DNA of 64,000 nucleotides from positions 1 through 64,000 of the forward strand of contig CAHJWK010000006.1 in assembly GCA_903642275.1 (NCBI GenBank), written 5' to 3'. Positions within the stretch are counted from its first letter, which is position 1, and each line of letters opens with the position of its first letter. This stretch comes from Chitinophagaceae bacterium. Lineage in GTDB: Bacteria > Bacteroidota > Bacteroidia > Chitinophagales > Chitinophagaceae. This document shows, piece by piece, positions 9,680 to 19,490 of the stretch. The position numbers and the translations under genes were made by a program. The notes beneath the pieces were generated by a model. The model saw nothing but the letters and a program-made list of their open reading frames with translations, made no database searches and had not been told where the DNA came from.

Positions 9680-10650
9680 AAAAGAAAAGTTTTAAATTTT
9701 ATAGAACCATATACAGTGTAGTAAACAGAAAGAAAAGGGATAATCATAGATGTGGCAAACATTTCTGTTACATGACTCATTTGTTTTGAAGTGCCTTGTA
9801 ATCTTTGTATGGTAAAAATTAAAACTAATATCATCCAAAAAATAAAACAGGATACTGCTATATTATAATTTTTTGAAATGACGGAAAAAATATAAACAGT
9901 AAAAAACAATATGATGAAATAATAATTCCAAAGTGGCTTGTTACTTATTTTTTGTTTGTATAATTCAGGATGTTTTTTATATAATAACGCATTGAATATA
10001 GATTTTTTTTGCTCTTTTATACTTATGCCCCAACAAGCAGTACGTACAGGATGCACAACAACTGCATCATCAACTTTTATTATTGTTATTGCATGATTAA
10101 TTAAACGAAATTGAAATTCGCTGTCTTCCCGCCAGGCAATAGAGAAATCTTCATCAAAACCTTTCACTAACTGAAAAGCTTTTTTTGTACAGGCACAATT
10201 AGCTGTAATAAACTCCGCGTCTTCAAGATGCGCAATATTCTTTTCATAATCTGTTGGAGCAATTTTATGTGGAACGATTGTTTTTCCGGTAAATGCAATC
10301 AACTCTTTTTTGTTTGATTGATAAGTATTCCAAAAACTCTGAACCCAGTTTTCATCAGGAAGACAATCATCATCTGTAAAAACAATTAGTTCACCCTTTG
10401 CTAAATTTACACCTTTATTTCTTGCTGCAGCAGGACCTTTTTTTTCTTCAAGTGCGTAACAATAAAAATTGATAACATTAGATTGCTCTAATAATAAATT
10501 TACCATTGATTCAATTTCTATATCCTTGCCATCTGAAACAACTATTACTTCGTAAAACTGTTTTGCAAATTGTTGTTTAGACAATTTAATCAAACAATTT
10601 AATAGTAGCGCAGGTCTCCGGTAAGTTGGAATTACAACAGAAACTTTCAT
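9676..10650 (-). CDS. Glycosyltransferase family 2 with C-terminal membrane segments
   Basis: A 324-residue GT-A enzyme. The start VSVVIPTYRRPALLLNCLIK and EKKGPAAARNKGVNLAKGE lead to the metal-binding VFTDDDCLPDENW near residue 95. A later WREDSEFQFRL segment fits the acceptor region. About 60 hydrophobic residues form two or three C-terminal membrane segments, anchoring it to the inner membrane. It presumably transfers a sugar during surface-glycan assembly, but donor and acceptor cannot be read from sequence. It overlaps the GT9 gene by four bases and starts 9 bp after the carbamoyltransferase stop. Confidence 0.9.
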   Translation of the reverse strand: MKVSVVIPTYRRPALLLNCLIKLSKQQFAKQFYEVIVVSDGKDIEIESMVNLLLEQSNVINFYCYALEEKKGPAAARNKGVNLAKGELIVFTDDDCLPDENWVQSFWNTYQSNKKELIAFTGKTIVPHKIAPTDYEKNIAHLEDAEFITANCACTKKAFQLVKGFDEDFSIAWREDSEFQFRLINHAITIIKVDDAVVVHPVRTACWGISIKEQKKSIFNALLYKKHPELYKQKISNKPLWNYYFIILFFTVYIFSVISKNYNIAVSCFIFWMILVLIFTIQRLQGTSKQMSHVTEMFATSMIIPFLSVYYTVYGSIKFKTFLL

Positions 10651-10659
10651 ATCATATTA

Positions 10660-12375
10660 TCACTTTTCCAGTAAAAATGAGTTTATCACCAATGCATCAA
10701 ACGGCGATGTCCAGAAACATTCAATTGCATCACGTGGTGTGCAAACAATAGGTTCACCTCTTGTATTAAAAGAAGTATTAACTAAAACCGGAACGCCTGT
10801 TAATTTTTTAAATTCCTTCAGTAAATCATAGTATAACGGATGCTGATTTCGGTTTATGGTTTGAATGCGTGCCGTATTATCTATATGGCGCACAGCAGGA
10901 ATTTTATCTGCTTTATCTTCCCTCACATTATAAACAAACAGCATAAACGGAGAGTAGCCTGCGTTTTCAAACCATTCATTTGTATCTTCTTCCAAAACCA
11001 CCGGAGCAACAGGACGAAAATCTTCACGGTCTTTTATTTCATTCAGCTTTTGCTGCATAGATGCATTTATGGGAGATGCAAGTATGGAGCGGCTTCCCAA
11101 TGCACGCGGGCCAAATTCCATTCTGCCCTGATACCATCCGATTACCTTATCTTCTGCTAAAATTTTTGCTGTTTCTTTTGCAATATTTTCTAATTTTTTA
11201 TAAGGAACTTTTGTCCAGTTTAAGAATTGTTCAATCTCTTTATCTTCAAAATCAGGACCCCAATACACATGCTCCATTTCATAGCGTATTACGTCTTTTC
11301 TTTCATTAATATCAACCCATAATGCAGCACCAAAAGCAGTACCGGCATCACCTGCTGCAGGTTGTACCCAAATATTTTTAAATGGTGTATTGTCACGAAT
11401 CGCTGCATTCATTACACAGTTTAATGCAACACCACCGGCAAGACAAAGATTTTCACATTGTGTTGTTGTATATAACCAGTTTGCAAGCTTTACACTTGTT
11501 TCTTCCAATACTTTTTGTAATGAATATGCAATATCAAAATGTTGTTGGGTGAAAGGTTCATTCTTCAATCTTTTTTTACCCAGCACTTTTTCAAAATCAG
11601 TCTTATCAATAGTATAATCACCACTATTTTCTTTTACATAAATCATCTTTTTGAATGCATCCAGATAAACAGGCTTGCCGTAAGAGGCCAGTGCCATTAC
11701 TTTATATTCATCTGATGAATGTAAAAAGCCAAGATGTGTAGTTATCTCTTCATACAATAATCCTAGTGAATGGGGCATGCATACCTCACCAATCATTTCA
11801 AGATTATTTTTTTCACCTATATAGTAACTGCTTGTCGTTTTTTCACCTCTTCCATCTAAAATCATTACTGCCGATTTTTCAAATGGTGAAGGATAAAAAG
11901 CACTTGCTGCATGTGCCATATGATGATCCACAAAATGCCATTTTTCCGGGGATACCTTCGCACCAACAAAACGATTTTGCAAGTGATGAGGATAACCATC
12001 TGCCAATTGTCCGGGTGCGTTTAAAATCAGTGAAAGAAAAAGCGGGTCCCATTCTGAATCGAAGTCCTTCGATTTGGAAGTATTATTAGGTTTTAATGGC
12101 AAACTTATATTTGCATCATTAGAGTGCTTGCCCAATAATTTATTTGGATTAAACGAGTAAGCAATATGATTAACATCATTAATATGAATACCCGCAGTTT
12201 TTAAACAATAATCAATTGCATGAAAAGGTAATTCATAGGTTGAAAACGGAATTGGCCGCTTACCGTGCTTTATGTGCGTGAACCTTTCTTCTTCTGCTGC
12301 AGCTAATAATTTACCATCGTTTATTATGCACGCAGATGAATCATGGAACACTGCGTTTATACCCAGTGTAAACAT
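10660..12375 (-). CDS. Carbamoyltransferase, NodU/CmcH family
   Basis: A 571-residue O-carbamoyltransferase. The N-terminal Kae1-like domain starts LGINAVFHDSSACIINDGK and carries VDHHMAHAASAFYPSPF, with the metal-binding histidines. The C-terminal YrdC-like domain has YQGRMEFGPRALGSRSILA and REDFRPVAPVVLEE. The family uses carbamoyl phosphate and ATP to carbamoylate hydroxyls of sugars or other molecules. Next to five glycosyltransferase or sugar genes, it most likely decorates the same glycan. It is first in the leftward operon, with a divergent promoter region of 302 bp upstream. Confidence 0.93.
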   Translation of the reverse strand: MFTLGINAVFHDSSACIINDGKLLAAAEEERFTHIKHGKRPIPFSTYELPFHAIDYCLKTAGIHINDVNHIAYSFNPNKLLGKHSNDANISLPLKPNNTSKSKDFDSEWDPLFLSLILNAPGQLADGYPHHLQNRFVGAKVSPEKWHFVDHHMAHAASAFYPSPFEKSAVMILDGRGEKTTSSYYIGEKNNLEMIGEVCMPHSLGLLYEEITTHLGFLHSSDEYKVMALASYGKPVYLDAFKKMIYVKENSGDYTIDKTDFEKVLGKKRLKNEPFTQQHFDIAYSLQKVLEETSVKLANWLYTTTQCENLCLAGGVALNCVMNAAIRDNTPFKNIWVQPAAGDAGTAFGAALWVDINERKDVIRYEMEHVYWGPDFEDKEIEQFLNWTKVPYKKLENIAKETAKILAEDKVIGWYQGRMEFGPRALGSRSILASPINASMQQKLNEIKDREDFRPVAPVVLEEDTNEWFENAGYSPFMLFVYNVREDKADKIPAVRHIDNTARIQTINRNQHPLYYDLLKEFKKLTGVPVLVNTSFNTRGEPIVCTPRDAIECFWTSPFDALVINSFLLEK

Positions 12376-12677
12376 AGAAACTAATTTATGTATTGGCTGA
12401 TTTTAGTACGGAACCAAAAAATAAGAATCAAACAATAAACCGTTTACTTAAAACACATTACCGCTTTATATCATAAGGCAAGTGTAGCAAGGGTTACATG
12501 CAGCTAAATAACTTATTGTATTTTTAACGCTACAATTCAATGTAGATTAGAGTTGTAGAAACTTGTACATAAAGCGCTTCTCATTAATCCTTAGTAATTT
12601 ATCGCTTATATATAGGACAAGTTTATAATAAAATACTTGGCATCATTTTTTTAAACGTTTAGTAATCCCAATACATA
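12376..12677. promoter_or_regulatory. Divergent promoter region of the glycan locus
   Basis: This gene-free 302-bp AT-rich stretch separates the leftward carbamoyltransferase operon from the rightward glycosyltransferase operon. Both promoters must lie here by position. I cannot assign exact promoter elements with confidence. Confidence 0.5.
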
Positions 12678-13685
12678 ATGGCTCACTCTAAAATTTATCA
12701 GGCCAACAGGCTTAAGATATTTACATGGCATATACATGGAAGTTACCTTTTTTATTTATCACAGGGTGATTATGATATTTATATTCCTGTAACTAAAGAA
12801 AAAAAGGAAGGTTATTATGGCCGCGGCACAACATTTCCTTTTGGTAAGAATGTAATTGAAGTTGATGCGAATGAAGTAAGAAATATGCAATTTGATTGCA
12901 TTCTTTTTCAGACAAATAAAAACTACCTGGTTGACCAATTTGACTTGTTGAATGAAGAACAGCGAAAATTACCACGCGTTTATTTAGAACATGATCCGCC
13001 GTTAAAACACCCGGTAGATGCAAAGCACATTGTTAATGACGCACAAGTTCTGGTTGTGCACGTAACAAACTTCAACAAGCTAATGTGGTATAATGAAACA
13101 AGCAATGTGAAAGTAATTGATCATGGCATCACAAAGCCAAATGTTTCTTATTCAGGTGAGCTTAAAAAAGGAATTGTTGTTATCAATCATTTACATCAGC
13201 GCGGCAGAAAATTAGGTGCAGATATTTTTGAAAAAGTCAGCAAATATGTTCCACTTGATTTAGTTGGAATGGGTACAAAAGAATTTGGCGGCTTAGGCGA
13301 AGTATTGCATCCGCAATTGCCAGCATTTATAAGCAGGTATCGCTTTTTATTCAACCCGATTCGATATACAAGCCTTGGCCTTGCAGTGCTGGAAACAATG
13401 ATGATAGGAATTCCTTTTATTGGCCTGGCAACAACAGAATATGTAACGGTTGTTGAAAATGAAACAACTGGGTTTATTCATACAGATATAGATTATTTAA
13501 TTGAAAAAATGCAATTGCTTTTAAGTGATCAGGCACTTGCACAATCAATAGGGGCAAGAGGAAAAGCCTATGCTGAAAACCGTTTCAACATAGAACGTTT
13601 TACAAAGAGATGGAAAGAAACTTTTGAATATGCAATTGAAAAATTTACCCGCAACTATGAAAAAACGAATAGCATTTATCAGTGA
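12678..13685 (+). CDS. Glycosyltransferase, GT4-like
   Basis: A 335-residue protein of the GT-B type. The N-terminal half contains NRLKIFTWHIHGSYLFYLSQ. The C-terminal half has the donor-site region SLGLAVLETMMIGIPFIGLA, resembling the EAMACGxPVI motif of GT4/GT1 enzymes. The end reads GARGKAYAENRFNIERFTKRW, typical of these enzymes. It is the first gene of the rightward operon and overlaps the next gene by 29 bases. Substrate is unknown. A role in the same surface glycan as its neighbours is inferred. Confidence 0.85.
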   Translation: MAHSKIYQANRLKIFTWHIHGSYLFYLSQGDYDIYIPVTKEKKEGYYGRGTTFPFGKNVIEVDANEVRNMQFDCILFQTNKNYLVDQFDLLNEEQRKLPRVYLEHDPPLKHPVDAKHIVNDAQVLVVHVTNFNKLMWYNETSNVKVIDHGITKPNVSYSGELKKGIVVINHLHQRGRKLGADIFEKVSKYVPLDLVGMGTKEFGGLGEVLHPQLPAFISRYRFLFNPIRYTSLGLAVLETMMIGIPFIGLATTEYVTVVENETTGFIHTDIDYLIEKMQLLLSDQALAQSIGARGKAYAENRFNIERFTKRWKETFEYAIEKFTRNYEKTNSIYQ

Positions 13686-14997
13686 GCATGCATCACCACT
13701 GGCAACGCTTGGTGGCGTGGATAATGGTGGTCAAAATGTTTATGTTGCCGAATTAAGCAAAGCTCTGGCACTTAAAGGTTACAAGGTTGATGTGTTTACA
13801 AGAAAAGATAATAGCAATTTAAGTGACATTGTAAACTGGTTGCCTAACGTAAGAGTAATTCATATTAAAGCCGGTCCTGAAAAGTTTGTAGAAAAAGAAA
13901 AGCTATTGTGTTATATGAATGCGTTTACCAACAACATGCTTTACTTCATACAAGAAAATAATGTTCATTATGATTTAATGCATGCTAATTTTTTTATGAG
14001 TGGTCTTGTTGCATCAAACATAAAAAAACAAACAGGTATTCCTTATGTAATAACTTTTCATGCATTGGGTTTGGTAAGGTTAGCACATCAAAAAGAGATG
14101 GATAAATTTCCGGTTGAACGGTTTGATATTGAAAGAATGATTGTTAAAGATGCCAATGCGCTTATTGCCGAATGTCCGCAGGATAAAGAAGATTTAATCA
14201 ATTATTATAATGCTGATGCATCTAAGATTTCAATTGCGCCGTGTGGTTTTAATCCTGCTGAATTTCATGTAATAGATAAAAAGCTTGCAAGAAAAAAATT
14301 GAGTTTAAGTAATGACGAAATTATCTTGTTACAATTAGGAAGAATGGTTCCGCGCAAAGGTGTAGATACCGTTATTCGTGCTGTAGGCAGGCTTACTGTT
14401 AAAATAAAAAATATAAGGCTACTTATTGTTGGCGGTGAAAGTGATGAGCCGGATGAAAACATTACGCCTGAAATCGGAAGGCTTAAAAAAATTGCAGCGG
14501 AAGAAAATGTAACAGCCCATGTAACTTTTATTGGCAGAAGAAAAAGAGATGTGTTGAAATATTTTTATGCAGCTGCAGATATGTTTATTACTACACCTTG
14601 GTATGAGCCTTTTGGTATTACTCCTTTGGAAGCAATGGCTTGCGGCACGCCTGTTATTGGTGCAAATGTCGGGGGAATTAAATATAGCGTGAAAGATGGA
14701 GAAACGGGCTTTTTGGTACCACCCAAAAACCATTTGGCGCTGGCACAAAAAATAGAATGCCTTGCAACAAATAAAAATTTAATAGCCTCAATGAAACACA
14801 ATGCTTTAATGCGTGTAAATAAATATTTTACATGGGTAACGGTGGCAGTTATTGTTTGTAATTTGTATGAGCAGTTGTTAAGCAAGCAAATAAACCCTAA
14901 AACCAGGCTGATATTGTTACCAGAATTTGGTTTTAAAAATGTTGAGACTATGATGCAAAATTCCTTAATGCCACGGTTGAAAACACAGTATGAATAA
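13657..14997 (+). CDS. Glycosyltransferase family 4 (sucrose-phosphate-synthase-like)
   Basis: A GT-B enzyme of 446 residues. Its N-terminal glycine loop ASPLATLGGVDNGGQNVYVA is typical of the GT4 branch that includes sucrose synthases and D-inositol-3-phosphate glycosyltransferase. The donor domain has QLGRMVPRKGVDTVIRA and the EX7E region PFGITPLEAMACGTPVIGAN. The frame is open from a TTG at 13624, but the ATG at 13657 places the start just before IAFISEHASP, as in the family, so I use it. It overlaps the previous gene by 29 bases and the next by 8, indicating one operon. Confidence 0.9.
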   Translation: MKKRIAFISEHASPLATLGGVDNGGQNVYVAELSKALALKGYKVDVFTRKDNSNLSDIVNWLPNVRVIHIKAGPEKFVEKEKLLCYMNAFTNNMLYFIQENNVHYDLMHANFFMSGLVASNIKKQTGIPYVITFHALGLVRLAHQKEMDKFPVERFDIERMIVKDANALIAECPQDKEDLINYYNADASKISIAPCGFNPAEFHVIDKKLARKKLSLSNDEIILLQLGRMVPRKGVDTVIRAVGRLTVKIKNIRLLIVGGESDEPDENITPEIGRLKKIAAEENVTAHVTFIGRRKRDVLKYFYAAADMFITTPWYEPFGITPLEAMACGTPVIGANVGGIKYSVKDGETGFLVPPKNHLALAQKIECLATNKNLIASMKHNALMRVNKYFTWVTVAVIVCNLYEQLLSKQINPKTRLILLPEFGFKNVETMMQNSLMPRLKTQYE

Positions 14998-15568
14998 AGC
15001 GGTGTTTATTGACAGGGATGGTACACTGATTAAAGATGTGCCATACAATAAGGATAAAGCGTTAATAGAATTTTTACCGCAGGCAATTGAAGCTTTAACG
15101 CAGTTTAAAAGGAATAATTATTTGCTGATAATAATTTCAAATCAATCAGGGATTGCGAAAGGTTTTTTTACAGTTGATGAGCTTGATGAAATGCATACAG
15201 CAATCAAACAAATTCTCGCTTACTACAATGTATTTTTAAAAGATATTTACTATTGCCCACACCATTCCGAAGGAAAAATTGAACAGTATACTATTGAATG
15301 TAATTGCCGCAAACCAAAGCCTGGCTTGATTTTGCAGGCCGCTCAGAAACATGATATTGACTTAAGTAACTCATGGATGGTCGGCGATATATTAAATGAT
15401 GTTGAAGCGGGCAATACAGCCGGTTGCAAAACAATCTTGTTCGATAACGGAAATGAAACAGAATGGATATTAAATGAAAAAAGAACACCTGCATTTGCAG
15501 TAAAAAACTGGCAGGCAATTGCAACAACAATTCTTGCTAACGAAAAGGTGGTTTTGAATGATGGATAA
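14990..15568 (+). CDS. gmhB: D-glycero-D-manno-heptose 1,7-bisphosphate 7-phosphatase
   Basis: A HAD-family phosphatase of 192 residues. The catalytic motif FIDRDGTL carries Asp8 and Asp10. ISNQSGIAKG is motif II. A zinc site is formed by CPHH, then CNC, around residues 85-105. WMVGDILNDVEAG is motif IV. These features match the GmhB/HisB-N group. Among glycosyltransferases including two GT9 enzymes, a role in making ADP-heptose for LPS core is the best reading. HisB-type histidinol phosphatase is less likely because no his genes are near. It overlaps both neighbours, so it is in the operon. Confidence 0.87.
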   Translation: MNKAVFIDRDGTLIKDVPYNKDKALIEFLPQAIEALTQFKRNNYLLIIISNQSGIAKGFFTVDELDEMHTAIKQILAYYNVFLKDIYYCPHHSEGKIEQYTIECNCRKPKPGLILQAAQKHDIDLSNSWMVGDILNDVEAGNTAGCKTILFDNGNETEWILNEKRTPAFAVKNWQAIATTILANEKVVLNDG

Positions 15569-16673
15569 ATGGAAAGCATGTAAAAATATTTTGTGCATTC
15601 GTGCAGATAATATGGGTGATGTAATTATGTCGTCGCCTGCATTTCGTGCCTTAAAAGAAACTTTCAATTGTAAAATTACGCTGCTTACTTCTTTGATGGG
15701 AAGTTTGATTACACCTTTCATTAAAGAAATTGATCAAACAATTATATTTGATTTACCATGGATAAAAACAAGTAATGTAATAGAATATACACAATGCTTT
15801 GAACTAATTGATACATTAAAGAAGCATGATTTTGATGCTGTAATAATTTTTGCGGTTTATAGTCAAAACCCTTTGCCAACAGCGCTTTTAGCCTATATGT
15901 CAAACATTCCGCTTCGGTTAGCGTATTGCAGAGAAAATCCTTATGCATTGTTAACTGATTGGGTTCCTGATAAAGAACCTTACTCATTTATTCAACACCA
16001 GGTTGAAAGAGATTTGAACTTAGTAAGGCGTATTGGTGCAACAACAAATGATGATAAGCTTCGTTTAAACTTTTCTGAAGACGCATATAAAAAGGCTTTA
16101 CAAAAATTATCATCGCAGCCTATAAATATCAACAAAGGCTTCATCATTTTGCATGCTGGTGTAAGTGAAAAGAAAAGAGAATATCCTGCTGAACTTTGGA
16201 TCGAAATTGCAAAATCGTTACGGGAAAAAACAAGCAAATCAATTTTATTAAGCGGCTCATCATCAGAAAAAAAATTAACTGATTATATTCAGCAACAGGC
16301 TGGTAAAAATATTTTTTCAATTGCAGGATTATTAAACATTGAAGAATTCATTGCATTGATTGCACATGCACAATTGATAATATCAGTAAACACAGCAACC
16401 ACTCATATTGCTGCTGCGGTGCAAACACCGCAAGTTGTTTTGTACGCTCAAACAAATCCACAACATAAACCATGGAAAACAAAATCGATTATACTTCCGT
16501 TCAGCGTTCCACAAAATTCACAAAGCAAAAACGAAGTAATACAATTTGTAAATAAACATCATTATGCGGTATATACTAATTACCCAAAGGCGCAGGAAAT
16601 CATAAATGCTGCTGAAAGTTTGTTTAATGAAATTAAATACAATGATTTTTCACCTGAAGAAAATCTTGTGTAA
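15558..16673 (+). CDS. Glycosyltransferase family 9 (heptosyltransferase-like)
   Basis: A 371-residue GT9 protein. It starts KNILCIRADNMGDVIMSSPA, a clear family signature. The C-terminal domain has ILHAGVSEKKREYPAELW and ISVNTATTHIAAAVQTPQ. It probably adds heptose to lipopolysaccharide. It overlaps gmhB by 11 bases and ends the rightward operon. It is also the last chromosomal gene before the putative island junction, 115 bp further on. A second GT9 at 8663-9679 in the opposite arm suggests two successive heptose additions. Confidence 0.9.
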   Translation: MMDKWKACKNILCIRADNMGDVIMSSPAFRALKETFNCKITLLTSLMGSLITPFIKEIDQTIIFDLPWIKTSNVIEYTQCFELIDTLKKHDFDAVIIFAVYSQNPLPTALLAYMSNIPLRLAYCRENPYALLTDWVPDKEPYSFIQHQVERDLNLVRRIGATTNDDKLRLNFSEDAYKKALQKLSSQPININKGFIILHAGVSEKKREYPAELWIEIAKSLREKTSKSILLSGSSSEKKLTDYIQQQAGKNIFSIAGLLNIEEFIALIAHAQLIISVNTATTHIAAAVQTPQVVLYAQTNPQHKPWKTKSIILPFSVPQNSQSKNEVIQFVNKHHYAVYTNYPKAQEIINAAESLFNEIKYNDFSPEENLV

Positions 16674-16787
16674 GTGTTACATAACTTTCATAGAAAAGCA
16701 TGACTTAAAAACATACGGCATTTTTTTTTAAATAGTGATGTGGACCAGGAATAAAATGAATTATAGCTGATGTAAATTCATCCAAAG

Positions 16788-16803
16788 TTCGTCGGGATGA
16801 CTG
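16788..16803 (+). repeat. Distal attachment-site repeat of the tRNA-Pro island
   Basis: The 16 bases TTCGTCGGGATGACTG are identical, in the same orientation, to 53245-53260, which overlap the 3' end of tRNA-Pro. The flanking bases differ. It lies 115 bp after the last glycan-locus gene, just where decayed sequence begins. This is what the far end of an element integrated at a tRNA 3' end would leave. Confidence 0.75.
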
Positions 16804-17582
16804 AACGCTTTATAAAATTTTATAGCTAAACAAAATCAAATACTTAAAATTTAAAACGAATTGTCTCACATTGTTTATCACATCGTATTGAGAAATAATA
16901 CTAGGTAAAGTTAATAAATCTATTTAATCATCACAGGATTAATAGAGATATTCCGATGCAGAAAGTGAAAGCTCATGATGATTTGAGTCAGCTAATAATT
17001 TCTATATAGTAATTATAATTGCAATACCAAGTGTTGTTATTTACTTCAACTATAAAATTAAATGATCTGCTTTATATAGGAAACGCTTAAATCATTATTC
17101 TCTTAATAGCAAGCTTTGGTTTGCGTCAACATTTTAATACCCTAACCTATTTATTCGAAAACATGTAACCAATGGCAGCAACTAATAATCCCTGAAAAGG
17201 ACCTATAAAAAGATTTGCAAGGTTAAAAATATCAAGTGGTTTTCGTATATAAACATTGGCCATAAAACGATGATCGATGCTAAAATAATAAGATAGAAAA
17301 AAGATAAGAATAATATAAGTTTATAAAATCCTTTTTTAAAAGTTGTATTCGTTGTTGCCTGTGTTGTTGTTGATAAACCCGTTACGCTTATCATAAGCAT
17401 GAGCGTAGGAAAACAAGTGGTATAAACCAACCCCATACTTCTGCGCCTGGTTTACTTCTCCGTTATTAGTAGTTATTTCGAAAGTGCCGCTTAAGGTTTG
17501 AAAAATAAAAATCACAAATAACGCAATTTTTCATATAAAGAATCTAAATCAATACCTGGCTTATTAAATGCAGAAATATTCA
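16804..17582. other. Degenerate AT-rich region without an intact gene
   Basis: No convincing gene is present. The leftward strand shows coding-like scraps in changing frames. One reads TLSGTFEITTNNGEVNQAQK up to about 17340. Another is a 77-codon hydrophobic frame at 17203-17436. Neither has a credible start and a family match. I read the stretch as decayed sequence just inside the island end. Confidence 0.5.
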
Positions 17583-18997
17583 CTATACCACGTGCTGTGG
17601 CTGGCGCAGGTGGCTATGAAAGTTTAGTAATGAAAAACGAGGACTCTCCTCCCGCCGCCCAATCACCAAACGCCGATTGATCTTCTTCAAAAAATGCACA
17701 GAATTCATTATAAACAATTTAACTATGCTTCTTATAAGAGTATAAGTGCTTATAAAATTATCTGCATAAGGGATATTAATTTTACTGCCTATTATTAATT
17801 CCACCGTATATTCCTGTACATATAAATTTTCATTGCGAGGGCATTTTAAAATCTGATCTTTTATGTTGTCAGGTATAGTATCCAAATACCTGCAAAAGTC
17901 AATTGCCAGGCAAACAATTTTATAATTACTGCTTTTGAAACCATAATCAAGAAAGGCAATCACCAAAGAATCATTATAATGAAGAACAGCATTACTATTT
18001 ACAACAGGATGAATTGTAAAAATTTATTAAGTATTTGCATATGTTCATGCATAACTGCTGCTTCCTGCGCTCCCTGCACATCTTCAGTTTCATCTGAGCC
18101 GTTATTATATGTAACAACATCTTCTAATTGATTAGTATAGCGATTATCTTTTAGTATATCACCGCGGACTGTATGCCACTCTTTCTGCGTTAACCCGCGT
18201 GCATTTTCAAGATAATAAGAGAACATATATTCATTTAATATTTGATTATTATAAAATAACGCAGTCACCGATTCTAAATTTACATCTTCATTAGTGATCC
18301 TTATATCGGAACAAACATCAGACAAAATGTTTCCTGTAGCTCTGTATTGGGAAGGTTGGTCAAACCGGGTTCTTGGCAGCGTATGCATTAACGTTTGAAT
18401 CAAGGGAGATGCTTTTCTTCCTGCATTTTGAAGACTGGTCAGCAAGAAAAAATTTTTGCCACATCAAAAGTATCAACGTCTATATTATTGTATTGGATGA
18501 TGTTGAGATAATTAAAATATAATTGGGAATAAGTGATTCGTGATTAGTTAATATGCAAAGTGCTCTTGCAGTGTTTTCTTCTGTGTTTGTTCTAAATAAA
18601 GAATCAATAACTCTTTTTATTTGTTGATCCATTGATATCTCAGTATTATAATGGATTGCATTATTTGGAAGTGCATCTATGTGTGTAGAAGTGTGTAATT
18701 TTTGCAGGCTATCATTTCCGTGACTGCTTTTTTGGAGTAAAAACTCAGAAGGATTATCAATGGTATTCTTATATAATCATCTTGTTTGTTAGCACAGTTC
18801 GCAAATCCGTAAAGCCATAAATTTTTTATATAAGTAATATAAATGGCTCCTTTTATTGCCCTTGGTATTTTTTTTATTCTCAGTGTTTGATTAACTACCG
18901 CAGTTGAATCCAAGTGTTTAAGCGCAATTACGGAGTATAAGGTTGTGGAAGATATCGGTGGAAATTGAATATCACAAACGGAATCAACATCTATCAT
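17583..18997 (-). pseudogene. Remnant of a ~450-aa protein with repeat-like segments, several frameshifts
   Basis: Four coding pieces follow one another on the minus strand in changing frames: 18997-18677 (MIDVDSVCDIQFPPIS), about 18680-18500 (HTSTHIDALPNNAIHYN, then Y/N-rich), 18445-17999 (LLTSLQNAGRKASPLIQ) and about 18018-17583 (IHPVVNSNAVLHYNDSLVIA). Joining them needs at least four single-base shifts, several beside A or T runs. NAIHYN and NAVLHYN recur before similar helical segments, suggesting a helical repeat protein. I recognise no family. It lies downstream of, and on the same strand as, the giant lytic genes and may once have belonged to them. Confidence 0.7.
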
Positions 18998-19490
18998 CTT
19001 AAGAAAATATTAAGCAAATACTGATTCATAAAATACCGCCTACAAAAATATAACTGCAATAACAAATATAACTTCTGTAAGAATTAAGAAGATGTTTGAA
19101 AGACGTAACGTTATAAGCGTTCCTTTCTATTCTGCATTTGCTTCTCATTGTTGCCATCTGCTTTAGCTCTTAGTAAGCGATATACCAAGACATACTATGT
19201 GAAGCAAAGAAGCGATGAAAAAATGCAAACCCGGCGCATAAGCAAAACAACAGATGAGATAAAAAGAAACAGCACGTAGTTTAAAGGCAACGCATTACTT
19301 TCATTTTTTAATTAGATGAACATTATTGCGCCAAAACTACCAATAGCCAATAATGATGTACGCAATAGCTCAATAGAGAAATTTATATATCTGTCTAATA
19401 TTTCAAAGTTTATATTCATTATTTGATTGGATATTCATATAGCTTGTTGATTATAGTAGGAACACTGTTAGTGTTGGCCATTCAGTAAAT
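18998..19490. other. Intergenic region, nothing recognised
   Basis: There is no credible frame in 493 bp. A short inverted repeat, AACACT-GTT-AGTGTT at 19461-19475, lies 15 bp after the stop of the 1320-residue gene. It could be a weak transcription end, but it lacks a T tract. Confidence 0.45.

Noticed and set aside
17203-17436. A 77-codon hydrophobic frame near the island end
   Set aside because: No credible start or family. A different frame over its upstream half also looks coding, so the stretch is best read as decayed sequence.
19461-19475. Inverted repeat after the 1320-residue gene as a terminator
   Set aside because: The stem is only 6 bp and no T tract follows on the minus strand.
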